64,000 nt of DNA from NCBI GenBank assembly GCA_003597935.1, contig QZJT01000124.1, positions 62,001 to 126,000 of the forward strand, given 5' to 3'. Position numbers and translations under genes: made by a program. Positions 33,046-41,369 of this stretch are shown here, in pieces (position 1 is the first letter of the stretch; every line of letters begins with the position of its first letter). This DNA is from Phycisphaerales bacterium (GTDB lineage Bacteria > Planctomycetota > Phycisphaerae > UBA1845). A model generated the notes under the pieces. That model saw nothing but the letters and a program-made list of their open reading frames with translations. It did no database searches and was not told where the DNA came from.

Positions 33046-35247
33046 TCACGGCGGATTCTCCCGCTCCAGGATCTCGCGGGCGATCTGGGAGCATTGGCGC
33101 TGGCGGGCGGCGGCTTCGTTGAAGGCTTTTTCCAGGGATCGGGCGGGTTCGCCGTCCTTCCGGGCGGCTTCGTCGATGGCGGCGGTGCGGGCGTGGACGC
33201 GGTGCTGGGCGGCGCGGAGGAGCTTCAGCTCGGCGGAGGCCGGCAGCAGGGGGGGGGCGCCGTCGGGCGGCGGGCCGCCTCCGGGGGGGGGCTGCTGCTC
33301 GTTCTCCTGCTGCATGCGCTTGACGGCGTCGAGGAGCTGCTCGAGAGCGGCGATGATCTCAGCCTGCACGGCCTGAGTCAAAGGACCGAGTTGCAGGTCG
33401 CCCAGCCGCACGGCCACCGCGTCCATGTCCTCCGCCACCTGGCCCAGGATGCGCGGGAAGACCACGGTGGTCCCCTCCTCGTCGAGGACGTGGACGCAGG
33501 TCTCGGCGGCGCGGGCGAGCTGCTCCTGCCGGCGGGCGATGTCGGCCGCCTGGAGCCGGTCCGCCCGTGACAGGTTCTCCATGCCGATCTCGTTGAGGCT
33601 GGCGGTCGTTTCGTTGACGCCCTTCTGCCGGGCGAGCATGTCGCGGAAGCGGGCCTCCAGGTCGCGCAGGATCTCCTCACGTTCCTCCTTGCGCTTCTGG
33701 GCCAGTTCCTGTTCGAGTTGCTGCTTCGCCTGCTCCAGTGCGTCGATGGCGCGGTCCTGCTTGCGGGCGGCGTCTTCGGGGTTGTGTTGTTCCAGGTCTT
33801 CGGCGGCGCCGCGCATCTCCTGCTCGGCGCGGTTCAGGTCATCCTGGCCCGGGGTGGGCGGGTTCTGCCGATCCTGGCCGCCCTGCTGACCCTGTTGCCC
33901 GTGCTGACCTTGTTGACCCTGCTGTTCCAGTTGACCTTGTTGATCTTGTTGTCCTGGCTGGCCCTCCTGACCCTCCTGGTTTTCGCCGGATTCGCCGCCC
34001 TGGCGGTCCCGGTCCATCTGCTGGCTGAGCGCGCCGGCCTTGTCGGCGTTCTCCTCCTGCGCCCGAGCCTGATCCGCCCCCCCCCGGTCGCTTCGATCGA
34101 GCGACTCCTTCGCCCGCTCAAGTTCGTGCAGCGCCCGGCTGAGCTGCTCTTCCGCCTCCTGCTGCCGCCGCTGGGCCGACTCCGCATCGCTCTGCTCCAG
34201 CGCCTTTCCGGCCTGCGACATGCGCTGCGACGCGGACTTCAGCGATCGGGACGCTTCGCCGGCCGCCCGGCCTGCCGGCGACGGTTTCGCCTGCGGCCGT
34301 CCTTCCTGCGACTGCCCTTTTGTCGACTGCCCTTCCTCTGGCTGCCCGCCTTGCGGCGGCGCCTGATCGCCCGGTGGCGGTCCGTCCTGTCGCCGCGTGT
34401 TGTCGCTGCCCTGCGGCGACTCTGACTGATCCCGCCCGTCCGGCGCCGGCGCCGACCGGCCGTCCAGGCGCTGCGCTTCTTTGGCCAGTTCATCGACGTC
34501 ACGGGCGACGGCATCGGTCTGGTCGGCCAGCGCCTGCTGGCGCTCGGCGGCGGCGGGCGGTGGGCCGGTCGGCGCCTGCGATGGGTCCGCGCCGGGGGGG
34601 GGGTTCTGCGGGGCGGTCGGCGCGGCGTCTTGTGACAGTTGCTGCTGGCGGTTCAGCAGCGAGCGGACCCGCTCGATCGCCTGGTCCAGTTGCTGGCCGA
34701 GCCGTTTCCTGGCGGTGGCGTCGCCGCTGTCGGCCCGCAGCTCTTTTTCCCGGTTCAGGATGTCGCTCAGCTCCCTGCGGTATTCCTCCAGTTGCTGAAT
34801 CTGGCGGCGGCGCTCCTCGTTGTCCGTGTCGCGCTGCATCAGGATGGCCAGCACGCGCTCCAGCCCGGCCACCAGTTCCTCCTGCTGATCGCGGGCCTGG
34901 TGGAGCGCGCCGCCCTCGCCCAGCAGCCGAATCACCGCTTCGACGCGCTCCTGCACGCCCGCCTCGCCGATCTTCGTCAGCGCCCGTCTGAGCCGGGCGG
35001 CGCTTTCGGGCTCGGTCTCGGCAAGCTCTTCGCTGAGCCGGAACATGCGGTCGATCAGACGGTCGACGCGGTCACGGATGATCTCCTCCTTGCGCTGCAG
35101 GGGATGGATGGATCCCGGCTCGACGTCCTCCTGGGCGGGCGCGGGTGCGATGAAGAGCCATGCCATCGCCGCGCAAGCGGGCACGCGGATAAACGGTATC
35201 GGTTGTCTCGATCGCATGGGTTGTCTCGTATTCCGCGTCAACTGCAA
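33046..35247 (-). CDS. Exported Gln/Glu-rich coiled-coil protein, unknown function
   Basis: 733 residues from a TTG at 35247 (AGGA upstream) or ATG 35217. A signal peptide (FIRVPACAAMAWLFIAPAPA) is followed by almost continuous charged helix with Gln/Arg/Glu-rich heptads, a disordered Gln-Gly-Pro-rich middle (about 240-480, many QGQ repeats), another coiled coil and a Pro-rich part near the end. Long G or C runs encode Pro-Pro or Gly-Gly pairs. The gene lies downstream of the membrane protein at 35429 on the same strand, and the two may work as a pair in the envelope. Composition makes homology hard to judge. Confidence 0.65.
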   Translation of the reverse strand: MQLTRNTRQPMRSRQPIPFIRVPACAAMAWLFIAPAPAQEDVEPGSIHPLQRKEEIIRDRVDRLIDRMFRLSEELAETEPESAARLRRALTKIGEAGVQERVEAVIRLLGEGGALHQARDQQEELVAGLERVLAILMQRDTDNEERRRQIQQLEEYRRELSDILNREKELRADSGDATARKRLGQQLDQAIERVRSLLNRQQQLSQDAAPTAPQNPPPGADPSQAPTGPPPAAAERQQALADQTDAVARDVDELAKEAQRLDGRSAPAPDGRDQSESPQGSDNTRRQDGPPPGDQAPPQGGQPEEGQSTKGQSQEGRPQAKPSPAGRAAGEASRSLKSASQRMSQAGKALEQSDAESAQRRQQEAEEQLSRALHELERAKESLDRSDRGGADQARAQEENADKAGALSQQMDRDRQGGESGENQEGQEGQPGQQDQQGQLEQQGQQGQHGQQGQQGGQDRQNPPTPGQDDLNRAEQEMRGAAEDLEQHNPEDAARKQDRAIDALEQAKQQLEQELAQKRKEEREEILRDLEARFRDMLARQKGVNETTASLNEIGMENLSRADRLQAADIARRQEQLARAAETCVHVLDEEGTTVVFPRILGQVAEDMDAVAVRLGDLQLGPLTQAVQAEIIAALEQLLDAVKRMQQENEQQPPPGGGPPPDGAPPLLPASAELKLLRAAQHRVHARTAAIDEAARKDGEPARSLEKAFNEAAARQRQCSQIAREILERENPP

Positions 35248-35265
35248 TCGTGATCCTGCAAATGA

Positions 35266-35367
35266 CCCGCTCCCTCACGGTCGCGGTTCGGATCGGCGGA
35301 GCCGCTTCCTTACGGTCGCGGTTCAGATCGGCGGAGCCGCTCCCTTACGGTCGCGGTTCGGATTGGC
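35266..35367. repeat. Family D tandem repeat (35-bp period, three units)
   Basis: Three near-identical units of CCGCTCCCTCACGGTCGCGG plus TTCGGATCGGCGGAG. The same sequence forms the ends of the 110-bp elements at 48951 and 52038. It sits between the two large minus-strand envelope genes. Confidence 0.8.
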
Positions 35368-35411
35368 GACCTTCGACCCTCGACTTTGGACCTTGGACCT
35401 TCGACCTTTCC
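35368..35411. repeat. Heptamer-type direct repeats
   Basis: On the minus strand a run of 7-bp units GGTCGAA, GGTCCAA, GGTCCAA, AGTCGAG, GGTCGAA. A related run (TTCAAGGTCGAAAGTCTAAG) is at about 5097-5122 before flgK. Resembles the short tandemly repeated repetitive heptamers known from other phyla. Confidence 0.65.
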
Positions 35412-35428
35412 CTTCCTGCGCCGCCGGC

Positions 35429-37564
35429 TCATTCGTCATCGAATACGTCCGACCCCTGGCGTTCGAGTTCGATCTGCGTTTCCCGGTTCAGTTCCTTCTG
35501 CAGACCGACGATGTCGCGCAGGAGGGTGAGCGCTTCCTGGTATCCCTCCCACTGGATCATATGCGCGAGGATCTGTCGCATCCTGCCGAGAATCTCGTTC
35601 AATGACGCGTCGATCGCGGCCGGGTCGTCGGCGGTTTCCAGCCGGCCGTAGCGGCGCAGGGCGTCGGCGGCGTTGGTGCAATCGCGGCGGGCCAGCGTCT
35701 CCAGCGGGGCGATGATGCCTTCGCCCAGCCGCGCCTGCTCCACGCCCGTGTCCAGGCCGTTCACGCGCATTTCGGCGAGGATCTGGGCGAATTTCTGGCC
35801 GATCACGCCGACCGCGCCGCCGAGGTTGCGCTGCAGTCGCTCGACCGGGGCGACCGCCTCGGACCATGCGGCCGCGTCGGTGATCCGGCCCTCCTCGCCC
35901 ACCACCGTCAGGAACCGCCGCTGTACGTCCTCCTGCTGATCCAGCAGGCGCTCGAACTCCAGGCGGTATTCCTGCTCGCGGCGGGCCAGTTCCGCCAGCA
36001 GTTCTTCCCGCGTCACGATGCGGAAGACGCGCGGATCGGACGCCGCCACGTTCGGGCCGGAGACGTCGTCGAAGTCCGCCGCCCGCAGCGTCAGTGTCAG
36101 CCGTTCGCCGGGCGAGACGCCCTCATCGTGCAGGGGCAGTTCGATGCTCGCGCGGGCGTGGGTGACGCCGGGCGTGAAACCCCTGGGGACGATCGTTCGC
36201 GTCGAGGGCGCGTTCTTCTGAACGTCCACCTGCAATTCGATCGTCGCGATGCCATAGGTGTCGGCCACTTCCACGTCCGCGATCAACCGCGCCTCGGGGG
36301 TGAGCATCTCCCCTGCGCCGGGCGTGACGAGGCGGACGGTGGGCGGCTCATCGGGCTGGATGCGGATCGCAAAGCGCACCGGCCGCCTATTGGTCAGCCC
36401 CCCGGCGTCGGTGAGGGCGAAATGGCACGTCGTGGATTCGTACACCGTAAGCTCGGCCCGCCATGTGCCTTCGATCGGCGACGCCTGCGACAGTTCCTCG
36501 TCGCCGGCCATGAGCACGGCCGAGACCACCGGCGCCTGCGTGCGGATGGTGATGGCCACGTGGCTGCCGGGCAGCGTCTGGACGGCGCGGCGGCCGTCGG
36601 CGAGCGTGAAGGGTTCCAATCGGGCGTATCCGGGCGGCGTGACGTCGATCCGCGACCATGCCACGCGCGGGCGTTCGGCCAGCTTCGCCGGATACCAGGG
36701 CGTGCGGTCATCGCCGCCTTGCAGGTGGAACTCGAAGTCCTCGCGGGCGTTTTTCACCACGTACCGCAGGCCGAAATCGCCGACCGCAGTCATCGTCTCG
36801 CGCCCCTTGCGGCCGGAGGCGGTGCGGAAGACGAAGTCCGCCTGCCGTGGCATGACGCCCTCGACCTGGGCCGTGATCGGCAGGTCATCGCCGATCGCGC
36901 CGCGCAGCACGCCGTCTTCCAGTTGGACGTGGATGTGCGTGCGCTTGGGCCAGGGCACGTCCCGCAGCAGGACGTTTCGGCTGAACCACAGCGAGACAAC
37001 GTCCGGGGCCAGCGCGGCGAACAAACTGACGACCAGAACCATGGCGCCGAGGGCGGCGCCGCTGCGGTGGAAGCGGCGCGACGTGACGGGTCCGGCGAAA
37101 TCAAGACCGGCGGCGGCGTGGTTGGCACGAGCGATGGTGTCGGCGGCCAGGGCGCGCGAGTTGGTGGCAGGATCGCCGATGTCGCCGGTGGAGAACCGCA
37201 GGGCGGAGATCAACAGCGACGCCAGTTCGGGACGAACCGACTCGACCAGTCGGGCAGCGTCGCCGGGGGCGAGGGGCTTGCGCCAGGGGTGGATGACGCG
37301 CCGCCAGGCGATGAGTGCGGTGACCGCCATCACGATGGTGGAGACGAGACCGCGGATGCTCCACTCGACGTGGAACGAATAATCGAGCAGCAACTGGATG
37401 GCGCACAGTCCCAGGGCGGCGGCCGCCAGCCAGGCGAAGCCCTCGACGACGACGTAGGTACGCGCGCGGCGCAGGAGGCCCGCGAGTCCGTCGGTGACGG
37501 TCGCGCTGAGCCGCGGCAGCGGGGCGTGCTCCGGGGGGCGGGAAGTGAGGGGCGCGTCAGTCAT
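35429..37564 (-). CDS. Large membrane protein, DUF4175-like
   Basis: About 711 residues from ATG 37564. Three hydrophobic helices occur early (VEGFAWLAAAALGLCAIQLL, GLVSTIVMAVTALIAW, GAALGAMVLVVSLFAALAP). A large extracytoplasmic part follows with Ig-like segments (WSRIDVTPPGYARLEPF, PPTVRLVTPGAGEMLTPEAR) and then long helices up to FDDE. The overall plan, with N-terminal membrane helices, Ig-like strands and coiled coil, is like DUF4175-type proteins; in this genome the Gln-rich coiled-coil part may be the separate next gene at 33046. Function unknown. The two genes are 180 nt apart with repeats between. Confidence 0.6.
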   Translation of the reverse strand: MTDAPLTSRPPEHAPLPRLSATVTDGLAGLLRRARTYVVVEGFAWLAAAALGLCAIQLLLDYSFHVEWSIRGLVSTIVMAVTALIAWRRVIHPWRKPLAPGDAARLVESVRPELASLLISALRFSTGDIGDPATNSRALAADTIARANHAAAGLDFAGPVTSRRFHRSGAALGAMVLVVSLFAALAPDVVSLWFSRNVLLRDVPWPKRTHIHVQLEDGVLRGAIGDDLPITAQVEGVMPRQADFVFRTASGRKGRETMTAVGDFGLRYVVKNAREDFEFHLQGGDDRTPWYPAKLAERPRVAWSRIDVTPPGYARLEPFTLADGRRAVQTLPGSHVAITIRTQAPVVSAVLMAGDEELSQASPIEGTWRAELTVYESTTCHFALTDAGGLTNRRPVRFAIRIQPDEPPTVRLVTPGAGEMLTPEARLIADVEVADTYGIATIELQVDVQKNAPSTRTIVPRGFTPGVTHARASIELPLHDEGVSPGERLTLTLRAADFDDVSGPNVAASDPRVFRIVTREELLAELARREQEYRLEFERLLDQQEDVQRRFLTVVGEEGRITDAAAWSEAVAPVERLQRNLGGAVGVIGQKFAQILAEMRVNGLDTGVEQARLGEGIIAPLETLARRDCTNAADALRRYGRLETADDPAAIDASLNEILGRMRQILAHMIQWEGYQEALTLLRDIVGLQKELNRETQIELERQGSDVFDDE

Positions 37565-37885
37565 GGCCGGCGGCAATGGTCACAAGTGCAGAGAACAAGA
37601 GGCCAACGGCGTTATCCTCAGAGTCATTCACCATTCTGCCGATCACACAGGCCAAACCCCCGTTGCGGCCCAACGCCACCCGCCCGACCGGTGGGACACA
37701 TGTCAATCTCTTCGGGGCAGTCCGCGTCGTCGAAGTCCCCCGGCTTCGCGTTCACCGCGTGCTCGAACTTGCGCTCTGCCGCCGTCATGGGGTGAAGTCC
37801 ATCGCACGAACGCGCGGCCGCGCAGCGCATCGCGTGGACGATTCCTGGCCCTCGAGGTGTCCTTGCAGGCAATCGGTCACAGACA

Positions 37886-37969
37886 TGCGGATGAGAGGAA
37901 TCGAACCTCCACGGGGTTGCCCCCACAGGCACCTGAAGCCTGCGCGTCTGCCAGTTCCGCCACATCCGC
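37886..37969 (-). tRNA. tRNA-Leu (anticodon CAG)
   Basis: Minus-strand sequence begins GCGGATGTGGCGGAACTGG and ends CTCATCCGC plus A. The acceptor stem pairs fully over 7 bp (GCGGATG/CATCCGC). The anticodon stem CAGGC/GCCTG holds the loop TTCAGGT, giving CAG. A variable arm and the T loop TTCGATT follow. Length and long variable arm fit a class II leucine tRNA. CCA is not encoded. Confidence 0.93.
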
Positions 37970-38132
37970 TACACAGCCGCGGGCATCCTGTCTGTGCCCG
38001 CGTGCTGCGGGCTTCCTGCCCGCGCCATCGCGCTGCACGCATCCGGTTTCCGCCCGTCTGATACGGGCACCCTGCCGGCCAGGCCATCCCGCACCATCGC
38101 GGGCTGAATCACCCTGCGCGATCCGGCGCCAC

Positions 38133-38164
38133 CAGCGAGCCACGTGGCTACAGCCCGCGCGGAG
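38133..38164 (+). repeat. Family A palindrome, single copy
   Basis: AGCGAGCCACGTGGCTACAG with CCCGCGCGGAG, a variant of the 31-bp family A unit, lying downstream of the tRNA in + coordinates. The surrounding 37570-38320 interval holds no recognisable protein gene. Confidence 0.65.
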
Positions 38165-38321
38165 TCTCTGCTTCGGACGTCGCTACGAATCGCGCACGGT
38201 CATTGAGAACGGCGCACTGCGAGGCGTCCCGCAAGACGCGGCGACCCGTCTCTTGCGAAGCAGCATTCTGCAAGGCGGCTGCGGTGATGTCAAGCTGAAC
38301 GCCCCCGCTCGTCACCCGGCC

Positions 38322-38491
38322 GGGTGCGTGACTGATGCGGCGAGGCTGAGAATACGCTCCGCTGTGCGTGTGCCACCGGCATCTTGCCGGTTGTCGCGGC
38401 GAAGCCGCGAGTGGCGTCCTGGAAGGCCATGCCCACCGGCTGGAAGCCGGTGCCACACCGAATGGCCGCCCGCCGCAAGTGTCGTGCGCCC
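38322..38491. repeat. MITE-like element, family B, copy 2
   Basis: 170 bp starting GGGTGCGTGAC and ending GTCGTGCGCCC. Its reverse complement aligns along its length with the element at 21687-21896 (shared GACACTTGCGGCGGGCGGCC, GGCTTCCAGCCGGTG and GGCAAGATGCCGG blocks); the length difference is due to extra tandem units in copy 1. It ends 14 nt before the -35 box of the Nudix promoter. Confidence 0.75.
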
Positions 38492-38505
38492 TCACCCGGC
38501 CCGTT

Positions 38506-38534
38506 TTGGCGCTGCCCGGCCGCGGGCCTATAAT
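38506..38534 (+). promoter_or_regulatory. Promoter of the Nudix-rhomboid-S2P operon
   Basis: TTGGCG, exactly 17 bp, then a perfect TATAAT, about 50 nt before the GTG start at 38586. Confidence 0.8.
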
Positions 38535-38585
38535 CGCTGCCGCTTGCCGTTCCTGCCGGACCAGCGTCGGATCGGGGTCGATCCT

Positions 38586-39152
38586 GTGGAAGCCGAAGTC
38601 ATTCTCACCGCTCGGCGATTCCGGATCGAACGCCGCGTCTACCGGGACCGCGACGGCGCGCCGTTCACCTGGGAGGTGGTGGTCCACCCGGGGGCGGTGC
38701 TGGTGCTGCCGGTCCTGGACGACGGACGGATCGTGATGATCCGCCAGGTGCGGCGGGCGGTGGACGAAGAGCTTTGGGAATTGCCGGCCGGCACGCGCGA
38801 ACCGGACGAGCCGCCGGAGGTCACGGCCGGGCGGGAATTGATCGAGGAAACCGGCTATCGAGCGAGCCGCATCGAGCCGTTGATCGCTTTTTACACCTCA
38901 CCCGGCGTGATGACCGAACTCATGCACACCTATGTCGCCACGGGGCTGGAACACGTCGGCCAGCGGCTCGAGCCGGCCGAGAGGATCGAGACCGAGGTGC
39001 TCAGCCCGCAGACCGTACATAACATGCTGGTGTCCGGCCGCATCCGCGACGGCAAGACCATCGCAGCCTTGGCGGCGTACCTGCTGCGAAACGGCGCGGC
39101 CGGGCCGTACGAAGTCAATACCCGGCCGCCAGGCGGGATGGGACCTTTTTGA
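38586..39152 (+). CDS. Nudix hydrolase, ADP-ribose pyrophosphatase type
   Basis: 188 residues from GTG 38586. The ORF track begins 364 codons too early; the promoter and the family N-terminus (EVILTARRFRIERRVYRDRD) fix the start. The Nudix box is perfect: GTREPDEPPEVTAGRELIEE followed by TGY (G-x5-E-x7-REUxEE-xGU). The motif LIAFYTSPGVMTELMHTYVA, including the downstream SPG, is typical of ADP-ribose or ADP-sugar pyrophosphatases (NudF/MutT-like). The stop overlaps the rhomboid start (TGATG), so the genes are coupled. Cytoplasmic housecleaning or NAD recycling role. Confidence 0.92.
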   Translation: MEAEVILTARRFRIERRVYRDRDGAPFTWEVVVHPGAVLVLPVLDDGRIVMIRQVRRAVDEELWELPAGTREPDEPPEVTAGRELIEETGYRASRIEPLIAFYTSPGVMTELMHTYVATGLEHVGQRLEPAERIETEVLSPQTVHNMLVSGRIRDGKTIAALAAYLLRNGAAGPYEVNTRPPGGMGPF

Positions 39153-40069
39153 TGAGCTGGCAGGATCGAGAATACGCCCGCCGGGACGTCGGCGGTTGGG
39201 GTCGCGGCGGCGGCGCCGCCACCGCGCTCAGCGGATTCGGCCGCGGCAGCGTGGTGACGGTGCTGATCGTCGCCAACGTGGTCGTCTTCATGCTCCAGTC
39301 GCAGGCTGTTCTGGCCTGGGGCCTGCTGATCCCGCAGCGCGTCGTCGCCCACGGCGAGGTGTGGCGGCTGGTGACGGCCACGTTCCTTCACGCAGACTTC
39401 CCCCACATCTTCTTCAACATGTTCGGGCTGTACATGTTCGGTCGGCTGGTCGAGTCCCGCTGGGGTGCGAGGGCGACGCTCGGCCTGTACCTGATCTGCG
39501 GCGTCCTGGCCAACGTGGTGCTGACCGCCTCGGCCTACGTCGGGTTCCTGCCCATCCGGGCCAGCGCCCTGGGCGCGTCGGGGTGCGTGCTGGCCGTGCT
39601 CGGCGCCGCCGCGGTGCTGTTCCCGCACGAAGTATTCCTGGTCATGGGCGTCATTCCCGCCCGTCTGCGCACGCTCGCCCTCGTCTACGGCGCCGGCTAC
39701 GTGTACAACGTGGTCAACCAGGGATCGAACTACGGCGGAGACCTTTGTCACCTGGTGGGACTGGTTGGCGGCGCCTGGTGGGCGTGGCGCGGGCGATCCT
39801 GGTGGGATATCCGGCGTCGGGCGGCGTTTTTCGGCCGCGGGCAGGGGGTGGACGGCTCGCAGCCGGGCCGCCGGGAGGCCAGGGGGTCGTTTCGCGAACG
39901 CGTCCGCCAGCGGGAGGTTGACCAGCAGGCCGTGGACCGGATCCTGAAGAAGGTCCACGACTACGGCGTCCATTCGCTGACCGAGGCGGAAAAACGGACG
40001 CTGCTGCAGGCGACGGAGCGTTTGCAGGCGGCAGATCGCGGCGTCCGTGGCGCGGAGCGCTTGCCATAG
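39152..40069 (+). CDS. Rhomboid-family intramembrane serine protease with a C-terminal helical module
   Basis: About 305 residues. Six hydrophobic segments with the rhomboid landmarks: HADFPHIFFNMFGLYMFG (HxxxN region), the active-site serine in RASALGASGCVLAV (GxSG) and the catalytic His in GGDLCHLVGLVGGAWWA. It cleaves membrane-spanning helices of client proteins. After the last membrane helix comes a basic linker, then VDRILKKVHDYGVHSLTEAE, a small module also found at the end of the neighbouring S2P (FDQILVKISRTGIGSLTPRE). It overlaps the Nudix gene and lies 30 nt before the S2P gene. Confidence 0.93.
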   Translation: MSWQDREYARRDVGGWGRGGGAATALSGFGRGSVVTVLIVANVVVFMLQSQAVLAWGLLIPQRVVAHGEVWRLVTATFLHADFPHIFFNMFGLYMFGRLVESRWGARATLGLYLICGVLANVVLTASAYVGFLPIRASALGASGCVLAVLGAAAVLFPHEVFLVMGVIPARLRTLALVYGAGYVYNVVNQGSNYGGDLCHLVGLVGGAWWAWRGRSWWDIRRRAAFFGRGQGVDGSQPGRREARGSFRERVRQREVDQQAVDRILKKVHDYGVHSLTEAEKRTLLQATERLQAADRGVRGAERLP

Positions 40070-40099
40070 CCCCACCCGGCCGGCAAGAATCACAAGACG

Positions 40100-41182
40100 A
40101 TGGCTCCATTCGACCGGCCCATGGACAATCCGATCAACTGGTCACTGCCGATCGGGCGGCTCTTCGGCGTTCAGATCCGGCTGCACCTGTTGTTCATCTT
40201 CGGCGCGATGTACGTGCTCAGCCAGGACGTTTCGGCCGCCCGCGAATTCCACACGCCGCTATCGATGGCGATCCTGCACGGTTTCGGCACCGCCGCGGCG
40301 CTGTTCGTGATCGTCCTGCTGCACGAGTTCGGCCACTGCTTCGGGGCCCGTTACGTGGGGGGCAGCGCCCACGAGATTCTGCTGTGGCCGCTGGGCGGGC
40401 TGGCCTTCGTCCACACACCCCAACGGGCCAGTGCCCATCTGATCACCGCCGCCGCGGGCCCGGCCGTCAACGGCGTGCTGCTGGTCGTCATCGGCGGCGT
40501 GATCGCCCTGGGCTTCGGGGGGCTGGGCGGCATTCCGTGGAACCCGTTCCACCCATTCACCCCGGTGGGCGCAGTCGCGACACCGCATGGCCTGCACTAC
40601 TGGCTGCTGGTGCTCTTCGGCATCAACTACGTCCTGCTGCTGTTCAATGTGCTGCTGCCGATGTTCCCGATGGACGGCGGGCGCATCGTGCAGGCGATCA
40701 TCTGGAAGTTCCGCGGCTATCGCCGCAGCATGGAAATAGCCACCGGCGTCGGCATGATCGGCGCTATTGTTTTGGGCCTGTTCGCCTTTTTCGCCGACGA
40801 CAGCTCGATGCTGCTGCTGTGCATTGCCGTGTTCGGGTACATCGAGTGCCTGCGGCAGCGGCAGATCCTCCGGAATGAGGCCTACAGCTTCAGCGGCGAC
40901 TACTCGGATGAGTTCGCGTTCGAATTCTCGACGGGCGCGGAGCCGGAGACGCCCAGGAGGCCCGGCTGGTGGGCGCGGCGCAAAGCCCGCAGACTGGCGC
41001 AGCAGGCGCGGCGCGATCGTCTCGCGCTGGAGGCGCGGGAGCGGGAGTTCGACCAGATCCTGGTCAAGATCAGCCGCACCGGCATCGGCTCGCTGACGCC
41101 GCGAGAACGGCGCATCCTGGAGGAGGAGACGCAGCGGCGACGCACGCTCACCGGGGACTCTCCCAATTCGCAGCACAGTTGA
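40100..41182 (+). CDS. Site-2 protease family (M50) intramembrane metalloprotease
   Basis: 360 residues. The zinc motif HEFGH (IVLLHEFGHCFGARYVGG) and the second motif NVLLPMFPMDGGR identify an S2P/M50 peptidase; several hydrophobic helices surround them. Such enzymes finish regulated intramembrane proteolysis, for example of anti-sigma factors. There is no PDZ domain. The tail is basic (ARRKARRLAQQARRDRLALE) and ends with the same FDQILVKISRTGIGSLTPRE module as the rhomboid. Co-transcription with a rhomboid and a shared tail suggest a joint proteolytic pathway; the substrate is unknown. Confidence 0.92.
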   Translation: MAPFDRPMDNPINWSLPIGRLFGVQIRLHLLFIFGAMYVLSQDVSAAREFHTPLSMAILHGFGTAAALFVIVLLHEFGHCFGARYVGGSAHEILLWPLGGLAFVHTPQRASAHLITAAAGPAVNGVLLVVIGGVIALGFGGLGGIPWNPFHPFTPVGAVATPHGLHYWLLVLFGINYVLLLFNVLLPMFPMDGGRIVQAIIWKFRGYRRSMEIATGVGMIGAIVLGLFAFFADDSSMLLLCIAVFGYIECLRQRQILRNEAYSFSGDYSDEFAFEFSTGAEPETPRRPGWWARRKARRLAQQARRDRLALEAREREFDQILVKISRTGIGSLTPRERRILEEETQRRRTLTGDSPNSQHS

Positions 41183-41369
41183 GGCGGACGAACCGCGAAT
41201 ACACGCGAATAGGCGCCAAGGCCAGTATGGGTGGGGCGGTCGGGGGGGCCGCTGGGACCCTTTTCGGTCCCATAAAAGGCAGCTTTGGGCGAGGCTTGCC
41301 GGCATTTCCCGTTGACGGCGTTCGGGCGTATTATTGGCGCTTCCGGTCGTAAGTGCCGATATCAGGGGG

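Noticed and set aside
38290-38687. Minus-strand ORFs of 60-180 codons upstream of the Nudix gene
   Set aside because: They run through palindromic repeats and the promoter and carry no ribosome binding site or protein-like pattern.
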